DNA from: Robiginitomaculum sp.
GTDB lineage: Bacteria > Pseudomonadota > Alphaproteobacteria > Caulobacterales > Maricaulaceae
Direction of reading: 5' to 3'
Assembly: GCA_030949705.1 (NCBI GenBank)
Contig: JAUZSF010000021.1
Coordinates: forward strand, 62,001-126,000
DNA length: 64,000 bases
Part shown: positions 9,501 through 17,380 of the stretch, piece by piece
Numbering within the stretch: position 1 is the stretch's first letter
Layout: each line of letters opens with the position of its first letter
The notes under the pieces: generated by a model
What the model was told of the DNA's origin: nothing
What the model saw: the letters and a program-made list of their open reading frames with translations, nothing else
Database searches by the model: none
Position numbers and translations under genes: made by a program

Positions 9501-10802
9501 TCAATTGCAACGCCTCCTCTGCGCTCTTTTGTACTTGGTGCAGTCATACCCCAAAGAGTATAACCAGAAAGCGAAACCATTAACTGCTATTTTTTTCTGT
9601 ACCGCCCCTGCCAAAGCCCGGCCAGCCGCCACACCACTGGCCCAGGCCCACTGAAAATTATGCCCACCCAGGTGCCCGGTGACATCCACCACCTCGCCAA
9701 TAAAATACAAACCGGGCACGGTTTTACTTTCCATGGTTTTTGAAGACAGGCCGCTGGTATCCACCCCGCCCCGGGTCACTTCGGCAGTGCGATAACCTTC
9801 ACTGCCATTTGGGCACAACGTCCAAGCCTGTATTTTGTCGGCCAGCGCCGCCAAATGCGAATCACTCATATCGGCCAGCCGGGCGTGCACCACGTCTCGG
9901 GCCATCGATTGTGCCAGGCGTTGTGGCAACAGGGTGGACAAAAACCCGGACGGGCTTTGCCTGGGGTTATGTTTTCGGGCGTCTTTCATGGCAGCCAGAA
10001 CATCCACATCCGGGGCCATGTTAATATGTATGTTCTTGCCCGCGGCCCAATAGGAGGAGATCTGCAAGATGGCTGGCCCGGACAAGCCCCTATGGGTAAA
10101 GAGTATCGCTTCGTCAAAAACCGCTTTGCCACAATGGACGCGTGCCGGCACGCTGATCCCGGCCAGCGTTTGCATACGCTCTTTAAGATCACCGGCAAAT
10201 GTCAGCGGCACCAAAGCCGGTTCGGGCGTAATGACCTTCATCCCAAATTGGCTGGCGATCTGGTACCCAAACCCACTGGCCCCCATTTTGGGAATGGATG
10301 GCCCGCCGCAGGCCACCACCATATTATTGGCCGTATAGGTCCCCTCAGAGGTCAGCACCGAAAAGCCGTCGTTCTCTTTAATGACTTCCAGTACTTTGGT
10401 GTTCAGGTGCATTTCATTGCCGCTGACGGTGCAGGCATCCACCAGCATTTGCACGATCTGGGTGGAGCGGCCATCGCAAAACAATTGCCCCAGAGTCTTT
10501 TCGTGCCAGGCAATCCCCCGCGCCTCGACCAGGTCTATAAAGTCCCGGGGGGTAAACCCGGCCAAAGCGGATTTGCAAAAATGCGGGTTTTGCGAAATGA
10601 AGTTTTGCGGCCCACTATATATATTTGTGAAATTACAGCGTCCGCCGCCAGAAATGCGGATTTTCTCGCCTGCCTTGCGCGCATGATCCAGAATCAGGAT
10701 TTTGCGTCCCGACTCACCGGCCACGGCGCCGCACATCATCCCGGCGGCCCCGGCGCCAATAACGATCACGTCATAGGCGCGGGCCGTATCTGGTTTACTC
10801 AT
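9501..10802 (-). CDS. HI0933/YhiN-family FAD-dependent oxidoreductase
   Basis: A flavoprotein with an N-terminal FAD-binding Rossmann motif (VIVIGAGAAGMM), the family signature RISGGGRCNFTN at about residue 48, ACGGPSIPKMGASG, and the C-terminal FAD motif GLYFIGEVVDVTGHLGGHNFQWAW. The reaction is not known for this family. The tail after GRALAGAVQKK looks like read-through. If the A7 run at 9590-9596 were A6, a TAG stop would fall at 9587 and give a 404-residue protein closer to the family length. Upstream, tRNA-Pro is on the opposite strand. Confidence 0.85.
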   Translation of the reverse strand: MSKPDTARAYDVIVIGAGAAGMMCGAVAGESGRKILILDHARKAGEKIRISGGGRCNFTNIYSGPQNFISQNPHFCKSALAGFTPRDFIDLVEARGIAWHEKTLGQLFCDGRSTQIVQMLVDACTVSGNEMHLNTKVLEVIKENDGFSVLTSEGTYTANNMVVACGGPSIPKMGASGFGYQIASQFGMKVITPEPALVPLTFAGDLKERMQTLAGISVPARVHCGKAVFDEAILFTHRGLSGPAILQISSYWAAGKNIHINMAPDVDVLAAMKDARKHNPRQSPSGFLSTLLPQRLAQSMARDVVHARLADMSDSHLAALADKIQAWTLCPNGSEGYRTAEVTRGGVDTSGLSSKTMESKTVPGLYFIGEVVDVTGHLGGHNFQWAWASGVAAGRALAGAVQKKIAVNGFAFWLYSLGYDCTKYKRAQRRRCN

Positions 10803-10907
10803 CAGGGTGCGTATCCATATTACCAGCCCCCCCGCTTATAATGTCAGCGCCCAGATGAAAAGCCTGCTTGCAACGCCGACGGCCAAACGATATATACCGC
10901 GCGTCGT

Positions 10908-10985
10908 CGGAGTATAGCTCAGCCTGGTTAGAGTACCGTCTTCGGAAGGCGGGGGTCGCAAGTTCAAATCTTGCTACTCCGACCA
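10908..10985 (+). tRNA. tRNA-Pro (anticodon CGG)
   Basis: The acceptor stem CGGAGTA pairs with TACTCCG, the anticodon stem CCGTC/GGCGG encloses TTCGGAA (anticodon CGG), and the T-arm is GCAAG-TTCAAAT-CTTGC. CCA is encoded and is followed directly by a T run. Confidence 0.95.
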
Positions 10986-11174
10986 TTTTTTCCAAACCAG
11001 ACCTTGGCCTCTGTTTTACGGGGTCTGATTGCCCACACCATTCCTGCTGTGGGTCTACCGTCCCTTAACGATGTACTGTGGATTCCAGCACTCCATATTG
11101 TTTCTCGATAAAAAATCGGTATATTCACCCAGATAGCCGTATTTTGGGCGGCGCGTAATTGTTTTGAGGAAATG

Positions 11175-12966
11175 ATGAAACAGTTCTTTTTGACCATGGC
11201 CGGGGTCTTTGCCGCTTTTTTTTCTTCTGATACTGATCCCGATTGTCCTGCTTATTGCCGTTGGTCTTTTTGCATCCGGTTCTCAAAAGGCGGTCGCCAC
11301 GGCAGCCAAAAGCAAGGCAGACCACATTGTTCTGCGGGTGGATTTACGCCTTCCCATGCTGGATCAGTCCCGGCGCAGTTTTATTGGCGGCAATCGCCCC
11401 TCATTGCTTCAACTGGTTGAGACCCTGCAACGGGCTGAAAAAGACAAGCGCGTCAAAGGCGTGTTCATTCGTGCCAATTCCTTTGGCATGCCCCCGGCCC
11501 AGGCCGAAGAGATCCGTGATGCCTTGAAAAACTTTCGCCAGACTGGACGCTTCGTCATTGCCCATGCCCAGGGATTTGAGGGCACCTCGGTAACCTCTTA
11601 TCTCTCGGTCAGTGCGGCGGACGAGATCTGGCTGCAAAAATCATCAGGCTTTTCGGCCTCGGGGATTGGCAGCGAGGTAGAATTTTTTGGCGGCGTGATG
11701 GAAAAGATCAAAGCCAAGCCAGAGTTTGAACAGTTTTACGAATATAAAAATGCGGCCAACGCCTATACTCAGAAAACCTTCACCCCGGCACACCGCGAAA
11801 GCGTGATGTCGTATATCGGCTCTATTTATGATTCGGCCCTTGGGGAGATCAGCCAAGATCGCGACCTGCAGAAATCGGTATTGAAAAACCTGATTGAAAG
11901 CGGACCCTATAGCGCAGAAGACGCGGTCAGAATTGGCTTGGTCGATCAATTGGGGCAGGTGATTGAAGCGCGCGAAGCAGCCCTGGAAAAAGCCGACAAG
12001 GGTGCCATGGTGGACATCATGGATTACGCCCAGCAAAAGGCCAAGCTGAAGCCCCTGACGGGCAAGCATCCGGTCATTGCCCTGATCGAGGGCCAGGGCG
12101 AGATCGTGACCGGTGAAGGCGACGACAATCCCTTTAACAACACCGTCTCCATTGCTTCGGACACCATGTCCAGAACCATCATGGCCGCGGCCAATGCCAA
12201 AAACGTCAAGGCCATCGTGTTGCGTATTGATTCGCCGGGGGGGTCGGCCATTGCCTCGGACCAGATCTGGTATGCGGTTGAGCGCGCCAAAAAGGCCGGT
12301 AAGCCGGTAATTGTCAGCATGGGCCAGCTGGCCGCCTCGGGCGGGTATTATTACGCCGCGGGCGCGGACTATATCTTTGCCCAGCCGACCACCCTGACCG
12401 GGTCTATTGGTGTTCTGGGCGGCAAAATCGTTCTGGATGATACCTTTGACATGGTCGGCTATAATGTAGAGCCGGTTGCTGTGGGCGGTGAATTTACGCT
12501 GGCCTATTCCGGCGTTCAGAGCTTTACCCCGACCCAGCGTAAAAAATTTCACGATGCCATGGCCAGAACCTATGAGGATTTTACTTCCATCGTAGCGGCC
12601 GGGCGAAAAATGCCTCTGGAAACCGTGCTGGACCTGGCCAAGGGCCGGGTCTGGACCGGCGCCCAGGCCAAGGAAAACGGTCTGGTCGATGAACTGGGCG
12701 GGCTGAGGGATGCCATCAATAAGGCCCGCGAACTGGCGGGTCTGGCCGAGGACGCCAAAGTCAGAATTCAGCGCTATCCCACGCCGGAATCCCCGGTGCA
12801 ACAGCTCAAGCGTTATTTTGGTATTTCAACTGAAACCGCCCAGGCCGTGGCCCGGTTAAACGCCCTGGTGGATACACCGCAGATGAAAGCCTTGCTGAAA
12901 TCCGCGGCCATGGTGCAGGAAAAACCCGCCACCCTGAAAGCCGAAGTCCCGGTTTTTGAGCATTAG
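11175..12966 (+). CDS. sppA: Signal peptide peptidase SppA, 67K type (frameshifted near the start)
   Basis: A membrane-bound S49 serine protease that digests cleaved signal peptides. It has the tandem two-domain plan of the long form. In the frame starting at 11209, the lysine base is Lys180 (YEYKNAANAY) in the first domain and the nucleophile is Ser377 (LAASGGYY) in the second. The start at ATG 11175 has GAGGA upstream and encodes MKQFFLTMAGVFAAFF, but the frame breaks at a T8 run (11216-11223). With T7 the leader joins the membrane helix LLILIPIVLLIAVGL, giving 596 residues. Without the repair the anchor would lose its natural start. Confidence 0.9.
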
Positions 12967-13019
12967 GGCCTTCACCGCGTTGAACCGAATCTGCACAGGG
13001 ACGCGTCAAACATACAGCG

Positions 13020-13100
13020 TGTCATTACCGGGCCTGTCCCGGTAATCCGGCTCTTGCCTTACCACCGTTCTGGATTGCCCGGACAAGCCGGGCAATGACA
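13020..13100. repeat. Palindromic intergenic repeat, copy A
   Basis: Outer arms TGTCATT/AATGACA enclose two hairpins (CCGGG-N-CCCGG type), the second reading TTGCCCGG-acaag-CCGGGCAA. A related copy sits at 14580-14662, and the pair brackets the permease gene. The form resembles alphaproteobacterial REP-like elements. Confidence 0.75.
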
Positions 13101-13222
13101 CAAATGGATCTCCCTCAGAAAAGTTAAAGGCTGAGGGGTAACAAATGCCCCCATCTCTTTAACGTGCCTTTACAAGCCCGGACCCGCCCGTGAAACTATG
13201 CAAAAGCAATCAGGGGCGGCAC

Positions 13223-14575
13223 ATGAAGCACGGCAGTTTGAAACAGGTATTGGGAAGGGCTGACACGTTCTTCCTGGGCTTTGGGGCGATGATTGGCTGG
13301 TCCTGGGTGATCCTGGCCGGTTTATGGATTGCCAAGGCCGGGGTGATGGGCGCGGGCCTTGCCTTTCTGGTGGGCAGCATTGCCATCACCGTTATCGGCT
13401 TTACCTATGCCGAGCTGGCCTCGGCCATGCCGGTGGCCGGCGGCGAGCACCATTATACGGAGCGTGCCTTTGGCCCCCTGCATTCCTTTATCTGCACCTG
13501 GGCGCTGATCTTTGGCTATATATCCGTGGTGGCGTTCGAGGCCATCGCTTTGCCCGTTGCCGTAACCTATATTTTCCCCGCCTTTAAAATGCTGCCCCTG
13601 TGGTCCATTGCCGGCTATCAGGTTTATGGCAGCGAGGTGGCGCTGGGCGCGCTGACCGGCCTGCTGATTACGGGGTTGAATATATTGGGGGTGCAATTGG
13701 CGGCGCGCATCCAGATCGCCATTGTGTTCTTCATATTGGCAGCAGGCGCGCTGTTGGTGAGTGGCGGGCTGGTCAATCTGGACGCGCTGGACACCTCTGC
13801 ACCCCTATGGAAAGGCTTTGGCGGCGTCTTCGCGGTGATCATCATGGTGCCATTCATGTTTGTTGGCTTTGATGTCATCCCGCAATCCGCCGAAGAGGTA
13901 AACATGGCCCCGCGCGAAATTGGCCGGGCGCTGGTTGGCTCGATCCTCTTGGCGGTGGCGTTTTATCTTCTGATTGTAATGACCGTTGGCTATGCGCCCT
14001 TTGATAAAGACCATTCAACGCTTTATGCCGCCGATGCGGCCGGGGCCTATTGGCACTCTAAAAAAGCGGCGGCGTTTTTGGTGATTGCCGGCATTGGTGG
14101 CATCGTCACCAGTTGGAATGCGTTTCTCATTGGCGGCAGCCGCGCCATCTTTGCTCTGGCCCGGGCGGGGCAATTGCCTAAGATACTGGGCGAGGTGCAT
14201 CCGCGCTTTGGCACTCCCTGGCCAGCCATTATCCTGATCGGGGTCTTTTCTGTGCTGGCCCCCATGCTGGGGCGCAACGCCCTGGTCTGGATCGTCAATG
14301 CCGGCGGCTTTGGCATCGTCATTGCCTATCTGTATGTGGCGGCCTCTTTCATTCGCCTGCGCCGTACCGCCCCCGACATGGACCGGCCCTATAAGGCCCC
14401 CGGCGGCATGTTTACCGGCATAGCCGCCTTTATATTGGGGCTGGCCATTTTTGTGCTTTACCTGCCCGGCTCCCCCTCGGCATTAAAATGGCCACAGGAA
14501 TGGGGCATGTTGCTGATCTGGGCGTTGGTTGGCGTGGGGTTTGTCTGGATTGGTCGCAACAAAACGCCTCACTGA
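13223..14575 (+). CDS. APC-superfamily amino acid permease
   Basis: A polytopic membrane protein (450 residues from ATG 13223) with about 12 hydrophobic segments. The first contains the APC motif FFLGFGAMIGWSWV, with the unwound helix glycines that bind the amino group of the substrate; EEVNMAPREIGRAL between later helices is also typical of this family. An upstream in-frame GTG (13190) exists, but AGGGG seven bases before ATG 13223 favours the shorter form. The substrate cannot be told from sequence. ald lies just downstream on the opposite strand, so alanine or another small amino acid is possible but unproven. Confidence 0.85.
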   Translation: MKHGSLKQVLGRADTFFLGFGAMIGWSWVILAGLWIAKAGVMGAGLAFLVGSIAITVIGFTYAELASAMPVAGGEHHYTERAFGPLHSFICTWALIFGYISVVAFEAIALPVAVTYIFPAFKMLPLWSIAGYQVYGSEVALGALTGLLITGLNILGVQLAARIQIAIVFFILAAGALLVSGGLVNLDALDTSAPLWKGFGGVFAVIIMVPFMFVGFDVIPQSAEEVNMAPREIGRALVGSILLAVAFYLLIVMTVGYAPFDKDHSTLYAADAAGAYWHSKKAAAFLVIAGIGGIVTSWNAFLIGGSRAIFALARAGQLPKILGEVHPRFGTPWPAIILIGVFSVLAPMLGRNALVWIVNAGGFGIVIAYLYVAASFIRLRRTAPDMDRPYKAPGGMFTGIAAFILGLAIFVLYLPGSPSALKWPQEWGMLLIWALVGVGFVWIGRNKTPH

Positions 14576-14579
14576 ATTT

Positions 14580-14662
14580 TGTCATTGCCGGGCTTGTTCC
14601 GGCAATCCAGCATTTTGCCTATAGGTGCGTTCTGGATTACCCGAATCAATCGGGTAATGACA
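14580..14662. repeat. Palindromic intergenic repeat, copy B
   Basis: Same plan as copy A at 13020-13100: outer TGTCATT/AATGACA and two inner hairpins (TTGCCGG/CCGGCAA and TTACCCG/CGGGTAA). It lies between the convergent permease and ald and may also act as a transcription stop. Confidence 0.75.
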
Positions 14663-14670
14663 TTTGTGAC

Positions 14671-15783
14671 CTAGCCCAGCCAGTCAACCTTGGCGTATGG
14701 CAGACCCAGATCACGGGCCACGGCCTCGTGGGTAATCTTGCCGTCCGCCACATTCAGGCCCAGCGCAAAGCCCGGATCAGCCTTTAGCGCCTCGTGCACG
14801 CCCATATTCGCCAGTCGCTTCATATAAGGCAGCGTGGATTTGACCAAAGCAAAGGTCGAGGTGCGTGCCACCGCGCCCGGCATATTGGCCACGCAATAAT
14901 GCACCACGCCATCGACCACAAAGGTTGGGTCACTGTGGGTGGTGGCATGCGAGGTTTCAAAACAACCGCCCTGATCAATGGCAATGTCGACCAGCACCGC
15001 GCCTGGCTTCATGGTTTTGACCATTTCCCGACTTACCAGTTTGGGGGCTGCCGCGCCCGGCACCAGAACGGCCCCGATGACCAGATCAGCCTCGATACAG
15101 GCTTTGGCCACCGCCTGTTTGGTGGAATAAATGGTTTTGATGCGACCGCCATAAAGGGCGTCCAGCTCGTTCAGGCGATTGTCGGAAATATCAAAAATGG
15201 AAACATCGGCGCGCAGCCCCATGGCCATTTGCGCCGCATTGGTGCCCGATACGCCGCCGCCAAGGATCACCACCTTGGCCGGGGCCACGCCGGGCACCCC
15301 GCCCAGCAACATGCCGCGCCCGCCTTCATTCCGTTCCAGACAATGCGCGCCCACATGCACCGACATGCGCCCGGCCACTTCGCTCATTGGCTGTAACAGC
15401 GGCAGACCGCCCCGCGGTCCGACAATGGTTTCATAGGCAATGCACGTGGCCCCCGATTGCATCAGGCCCTCGGCCTGGGGCTTGTCGGCGGCCAGATGCA
15501 GATAGGTAAAGAGGGTCTGGTCTTCGCGCAGGCGCGCATATTCAACCGGCTGTGGCTCTTTGACCTTGACGATCATTTCACCAAACGCAAAAACCTCGTC
15601 CGCATCGGCACCAATGGTACAGCCTGCGGCCACATAATCAGCATCCGCAAAACCAACGCCTTCGCCGCCGCCGGTTTGTACCATCACTTCATGGCCATCA
15701 TGAACCAGCTCGGCCGCCGCATCCGGGGTCAGGCTGATCCGGTATTCATGAACTTTGATCTCTTTGGGAATGCCAATGCGCAT
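14671..15783 (-). CDS. ald: Alanine dehydrogenase
   Basis: Catalyses the NAD-dependent interconversion of L-alanine and pyruvate plus ammonia. The 370-residue protein from ATG 15783 has the exact family length and begins MRIGIPKEIKVHEYR. Catalytic Lys75 (KVKEPQPVEY) and His96 (YLHLAAD) fall at the positions known for this enzyme. The NAD-binding loop is VILGGGVSGTNAAQMA. The open frame extends upstream to 15900, but that part overlaps the divergent regulator region and resembles no ald. It is divergent from an Lrp-type gene that probably controls it in response to an amino acid. Confidence 0.96.
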   Translation of the reverse strand: MRIGIPKEIKVHEYRISLTPDAAAELVHDGHEVMVQTGGGEGVGFADADYVAAGCTIGADADEVFAFGEMIVKVKEPQPVEYARLREDQTLFTYLHLAADKPQAEGLMQSGATCIAYETIVGPRGGLPLLQPMSEVAGRMSVHVGAHCLERNEGGRGMLLGGVPGVAPAKVVILGGGVSGTNAAQMAMGLRADVSIFDISDNRLNELDALYGGRIKTIYSTKQAVAKACIEADLVIGAVLVPGAAAPKLVSREMVKTMKPGAVLVDIAIDQGGCFETSHATTHSDPTFVVDGVVHYCVANMPGAVARTSTFALVKSTLPYMKRLANMGVHEALKADPGFALGLNVADGKITHEAVARDLGLPYAKVDWLG

Positions 15784-15878
15784 AATATGTGCCCTCACCA
15801 ATATGCTGCAGTCATAATGTAATGGGAAAATAACGCGCAAAGACAAGAATGTCCTTGCCTTTTCAGCGCAATCTATCA

Positions 15879-15893
15879 ATTCTTCTGAAGAAT
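15879..15893. promoter_or_regulatory. Palindrome in the ald/Lrp intergenic region
   Basis: A perfect inverted repeat, ATTCTTC-T-GAAGAAT, in the 149-base gap between the divergent ald and Lrp genes. The place and AT-rich context fit an Lrp-family operator; this is inference. Confidence 0.45.
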
Positions 15894-15932
15894 ATTTCAA
15901 TTTTTTATCTTTTCATGAAAGAAACCTCCACA

Positions 15933-16391
15933 ATGAAACTGGACGCGATTGATCGGCAGATTCTGACGCTATTGCAGGCCGCCGGGCGGCTGAGCAATGC
16001 GGATCTTGCCGATAAGGTGGGGCTTAGCCCCTCGGCCTGTCACCGGCGGGTCAAGGCGCTGGAAAACGCGGGCATTATTGCCGATTACGTCGCCATTCTG
16101 GACGAAGCCGCCTTTGGACGCACCTCATCGGTGTTTGTGCAGGTGACTTTGGATAACCAGCGCACCGAAAACCTTTCCCATTTCGAGGAGGCCGTCGCCG
16201 CCTGCCCAGAGATCATGGAATGCTATCTGACCACCGGCGAGGCGGATTATCATTTGCGCGTGCTGGTGCGCGATGCGGCCGATTACGAACACGTGCATCA
16301 CCAAGTACTGACCCGCCTGCCCGGTGTTACCCGGGTAGTATCCAACTTCGCCATCCGCCGAGTGTTCCGGCGCACTGCCTTGCCGGTTTAG
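15933..16391 (+). CDS. Lrp/AsnC-family transcriptional regulator
   Basis: The 152-residue protein from ATG 15933 begins MKLDAIDRQIL. It has an N-terminal winged helix-turn-helix (about 5-60, with SNADLADKVGLSPSACHRRVKAL) and a C-terminal RAM/ligand domain (about 65-150, with YLTTGEADYHLRVLV). In-frame ATG 15915 is an alternative start. Its divergent position next to ald suggests a dedicated regulator of alanine catabolism, like BkdR/AldR-type proteins. Confidence 0.9.
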   Translation: MKLDAIDRQILTLLQAAGRLSNADLADKVGLSPSACHRRVKALENAGIIADYVAILDEAAFGRTSSVFVQVTLDNQRTENLSHFEEAVAACPEIMECYLTTGEADYHLRVLVRDAADYEHVHHQVLTRLPGVTRVVSNFAIRRVFRRTALPV

Positions 16392-16397
16392 ACTGGC

Positions 16398-16910
16398 CTA
16401 CATAAACGACAACAGCCCAAGCAGCAAAAGTAGCGCCAGCGCAAAAGCGATGATGGTTTTTCCTTTTTTCTCTCGCCAGGTGGCAAGGCCGCACAACAGC
16501 GCCATCAATTCGCCCAAACCATACACCATGCCGCCCGTATCCGCCCCTGTCTGGGCATCATACAGGGCCCCAACCCCCAGTCCGATGATCAATCCGACCG
16601 GTGGCGTCAACAATGCCAGGCCCAAACCGATGGTGCCCAATTGGGCATACAGGCCGGAAGGCATAGCCACAGCCTCGGCGGTCTGGGCACTCTTGGCAAA
16701 AGCCTGTGGAGGCTCCATGCGCGCCAGCGCCGCCTGCATGGCATTCACGTCGGCGTCCGGACCAGCCAGCTCGGCAATTTGCTCTCGCAAGCCATCCAGT
16801 ACCAGGGCGATTGCGTCCGCATCTTCCCCGGCCTGTCGCAGGGCCTTGGCAACTTCTTTTTCATAAGCATGTTGCAAACGCTGGGCCTGTTTTTTGTCCG
16901 GGCCGGTCAT
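16398..16910 (-). CDS. PadR-associated membrane protein, HAAS-like N-domain
   Basis: A 170-residue protein with a helical charged N-terminus (about 5-75, KQAQRLQHAYEKEVAKALRQAG...) and a C-terminal hydrophobic part with about three membrane helices (about 88-115, 125-145 and 150-169). Its start overlaps the stop of the padR gene by four bases, so the two are translationally coupled. Genes in this position often carry the HAAS signalling domain or a DUF1700-type fold and act with the PadR regulator. The domain call is from resemblance and context only. Confidence 0.6.
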   Translation of the reverse strand: MTGPDKKQAQRLQHAYEKEVAKALRQAGEDADAIALVLDGLREQIAELAGPDADVNAMQAALARMEPPQAFAKSAQTAEAVAMPSGLYAQLGTIGLGLALLTPPVGLIIGLGVGALYDAQTGADTGGMVYGLGELMALLCGLATWREKKGKTIIAFALALLLLLGLLSFM

Positions 16911-17272
16911 GGCGTACTCTCCCCTTCGATCATCTGGTTCAGGGCATTTTGCAAGGCAATCCAGTAGATACCCATATCCTCAAGGCGGGCCTTGCCCAGC
17001 GCCGTCAGATGAAAATAACGGCGCGGCGGGCCAGAATCCGATGGCTTTAGGCGTTGGGCGATCACCCCTTCTTTTTTCAGGCGCCCCAGCAACAGATAAA
17101 GCGTACTTTCCTTGACGCTCAGGGCCGGATACCTGTCCAGCCTTTTGAGCAATTCATAGCCATAAGCCTCTTTGTGTTGCAGCAAAGCCAGCACTGCAAA
17201 TTCCAACAACCCTTTGCGTAATTGCGCCACCCAGGGGGCATCCGCCATGGCCGTTTTATCATCATGCATCAA
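16907..17272 (-). CDS. PadR-family transcriptional regulator
   Basis: A short winged-helix repressor (121 residues, or 113 from the Met at residue 9) with the PadR pattern: LEFAVLALLQHKEAYGYELLKRL, then VKESTLYLLLGRLKKEGVI and the wing GPPRRYFHLTALGKARL. It is followed by its coupled membrane partner. It is divergent from a secreted hydrolase gene, and a nested inverted repeat lies in the gap. It could therefore regulate both directions; the inducing signal is unknown. Confidence 0.88.
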   Translation of the reverse strand: MMHDDKTAMADAPWVAQLRKGLLEFAVLALLQHKEAYGYELLKRLDRYPALSVKESTLYLLLGRLKKEGVIAQRLKPSDSGPPRRYFHLTALGKARLEDMGIYWIALQNALNQMIEGESTP

Positions 17273-17293
17273 TTCTGCCCCTGCACGCCTTCA

Positions 17294-17357
17294 CTACTCT
17301 GTATTGCACAATAGATAAGGATCGTTTATACACCTTATCCTCTGCCTTGCAGAGTAG
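17294..17357. promoter_or_regulatory. Nested inverted repeats in the PadR/hydrolase gap
   Basis: Outer arms CTACTCTG (17294-17301) and CAGAGTAG (17350-17357) enclose inner arms GATAAGG (17314-17320) and CCTTATC (17333-17339). It lies 22 bases from the PadR start and 23 bases from the hydrolase start. It is a candidate PadR operator. Confidence 0.5.
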
Positions 17358-17380
17358 CAAGATAGGCATAAGGAGGGAAA

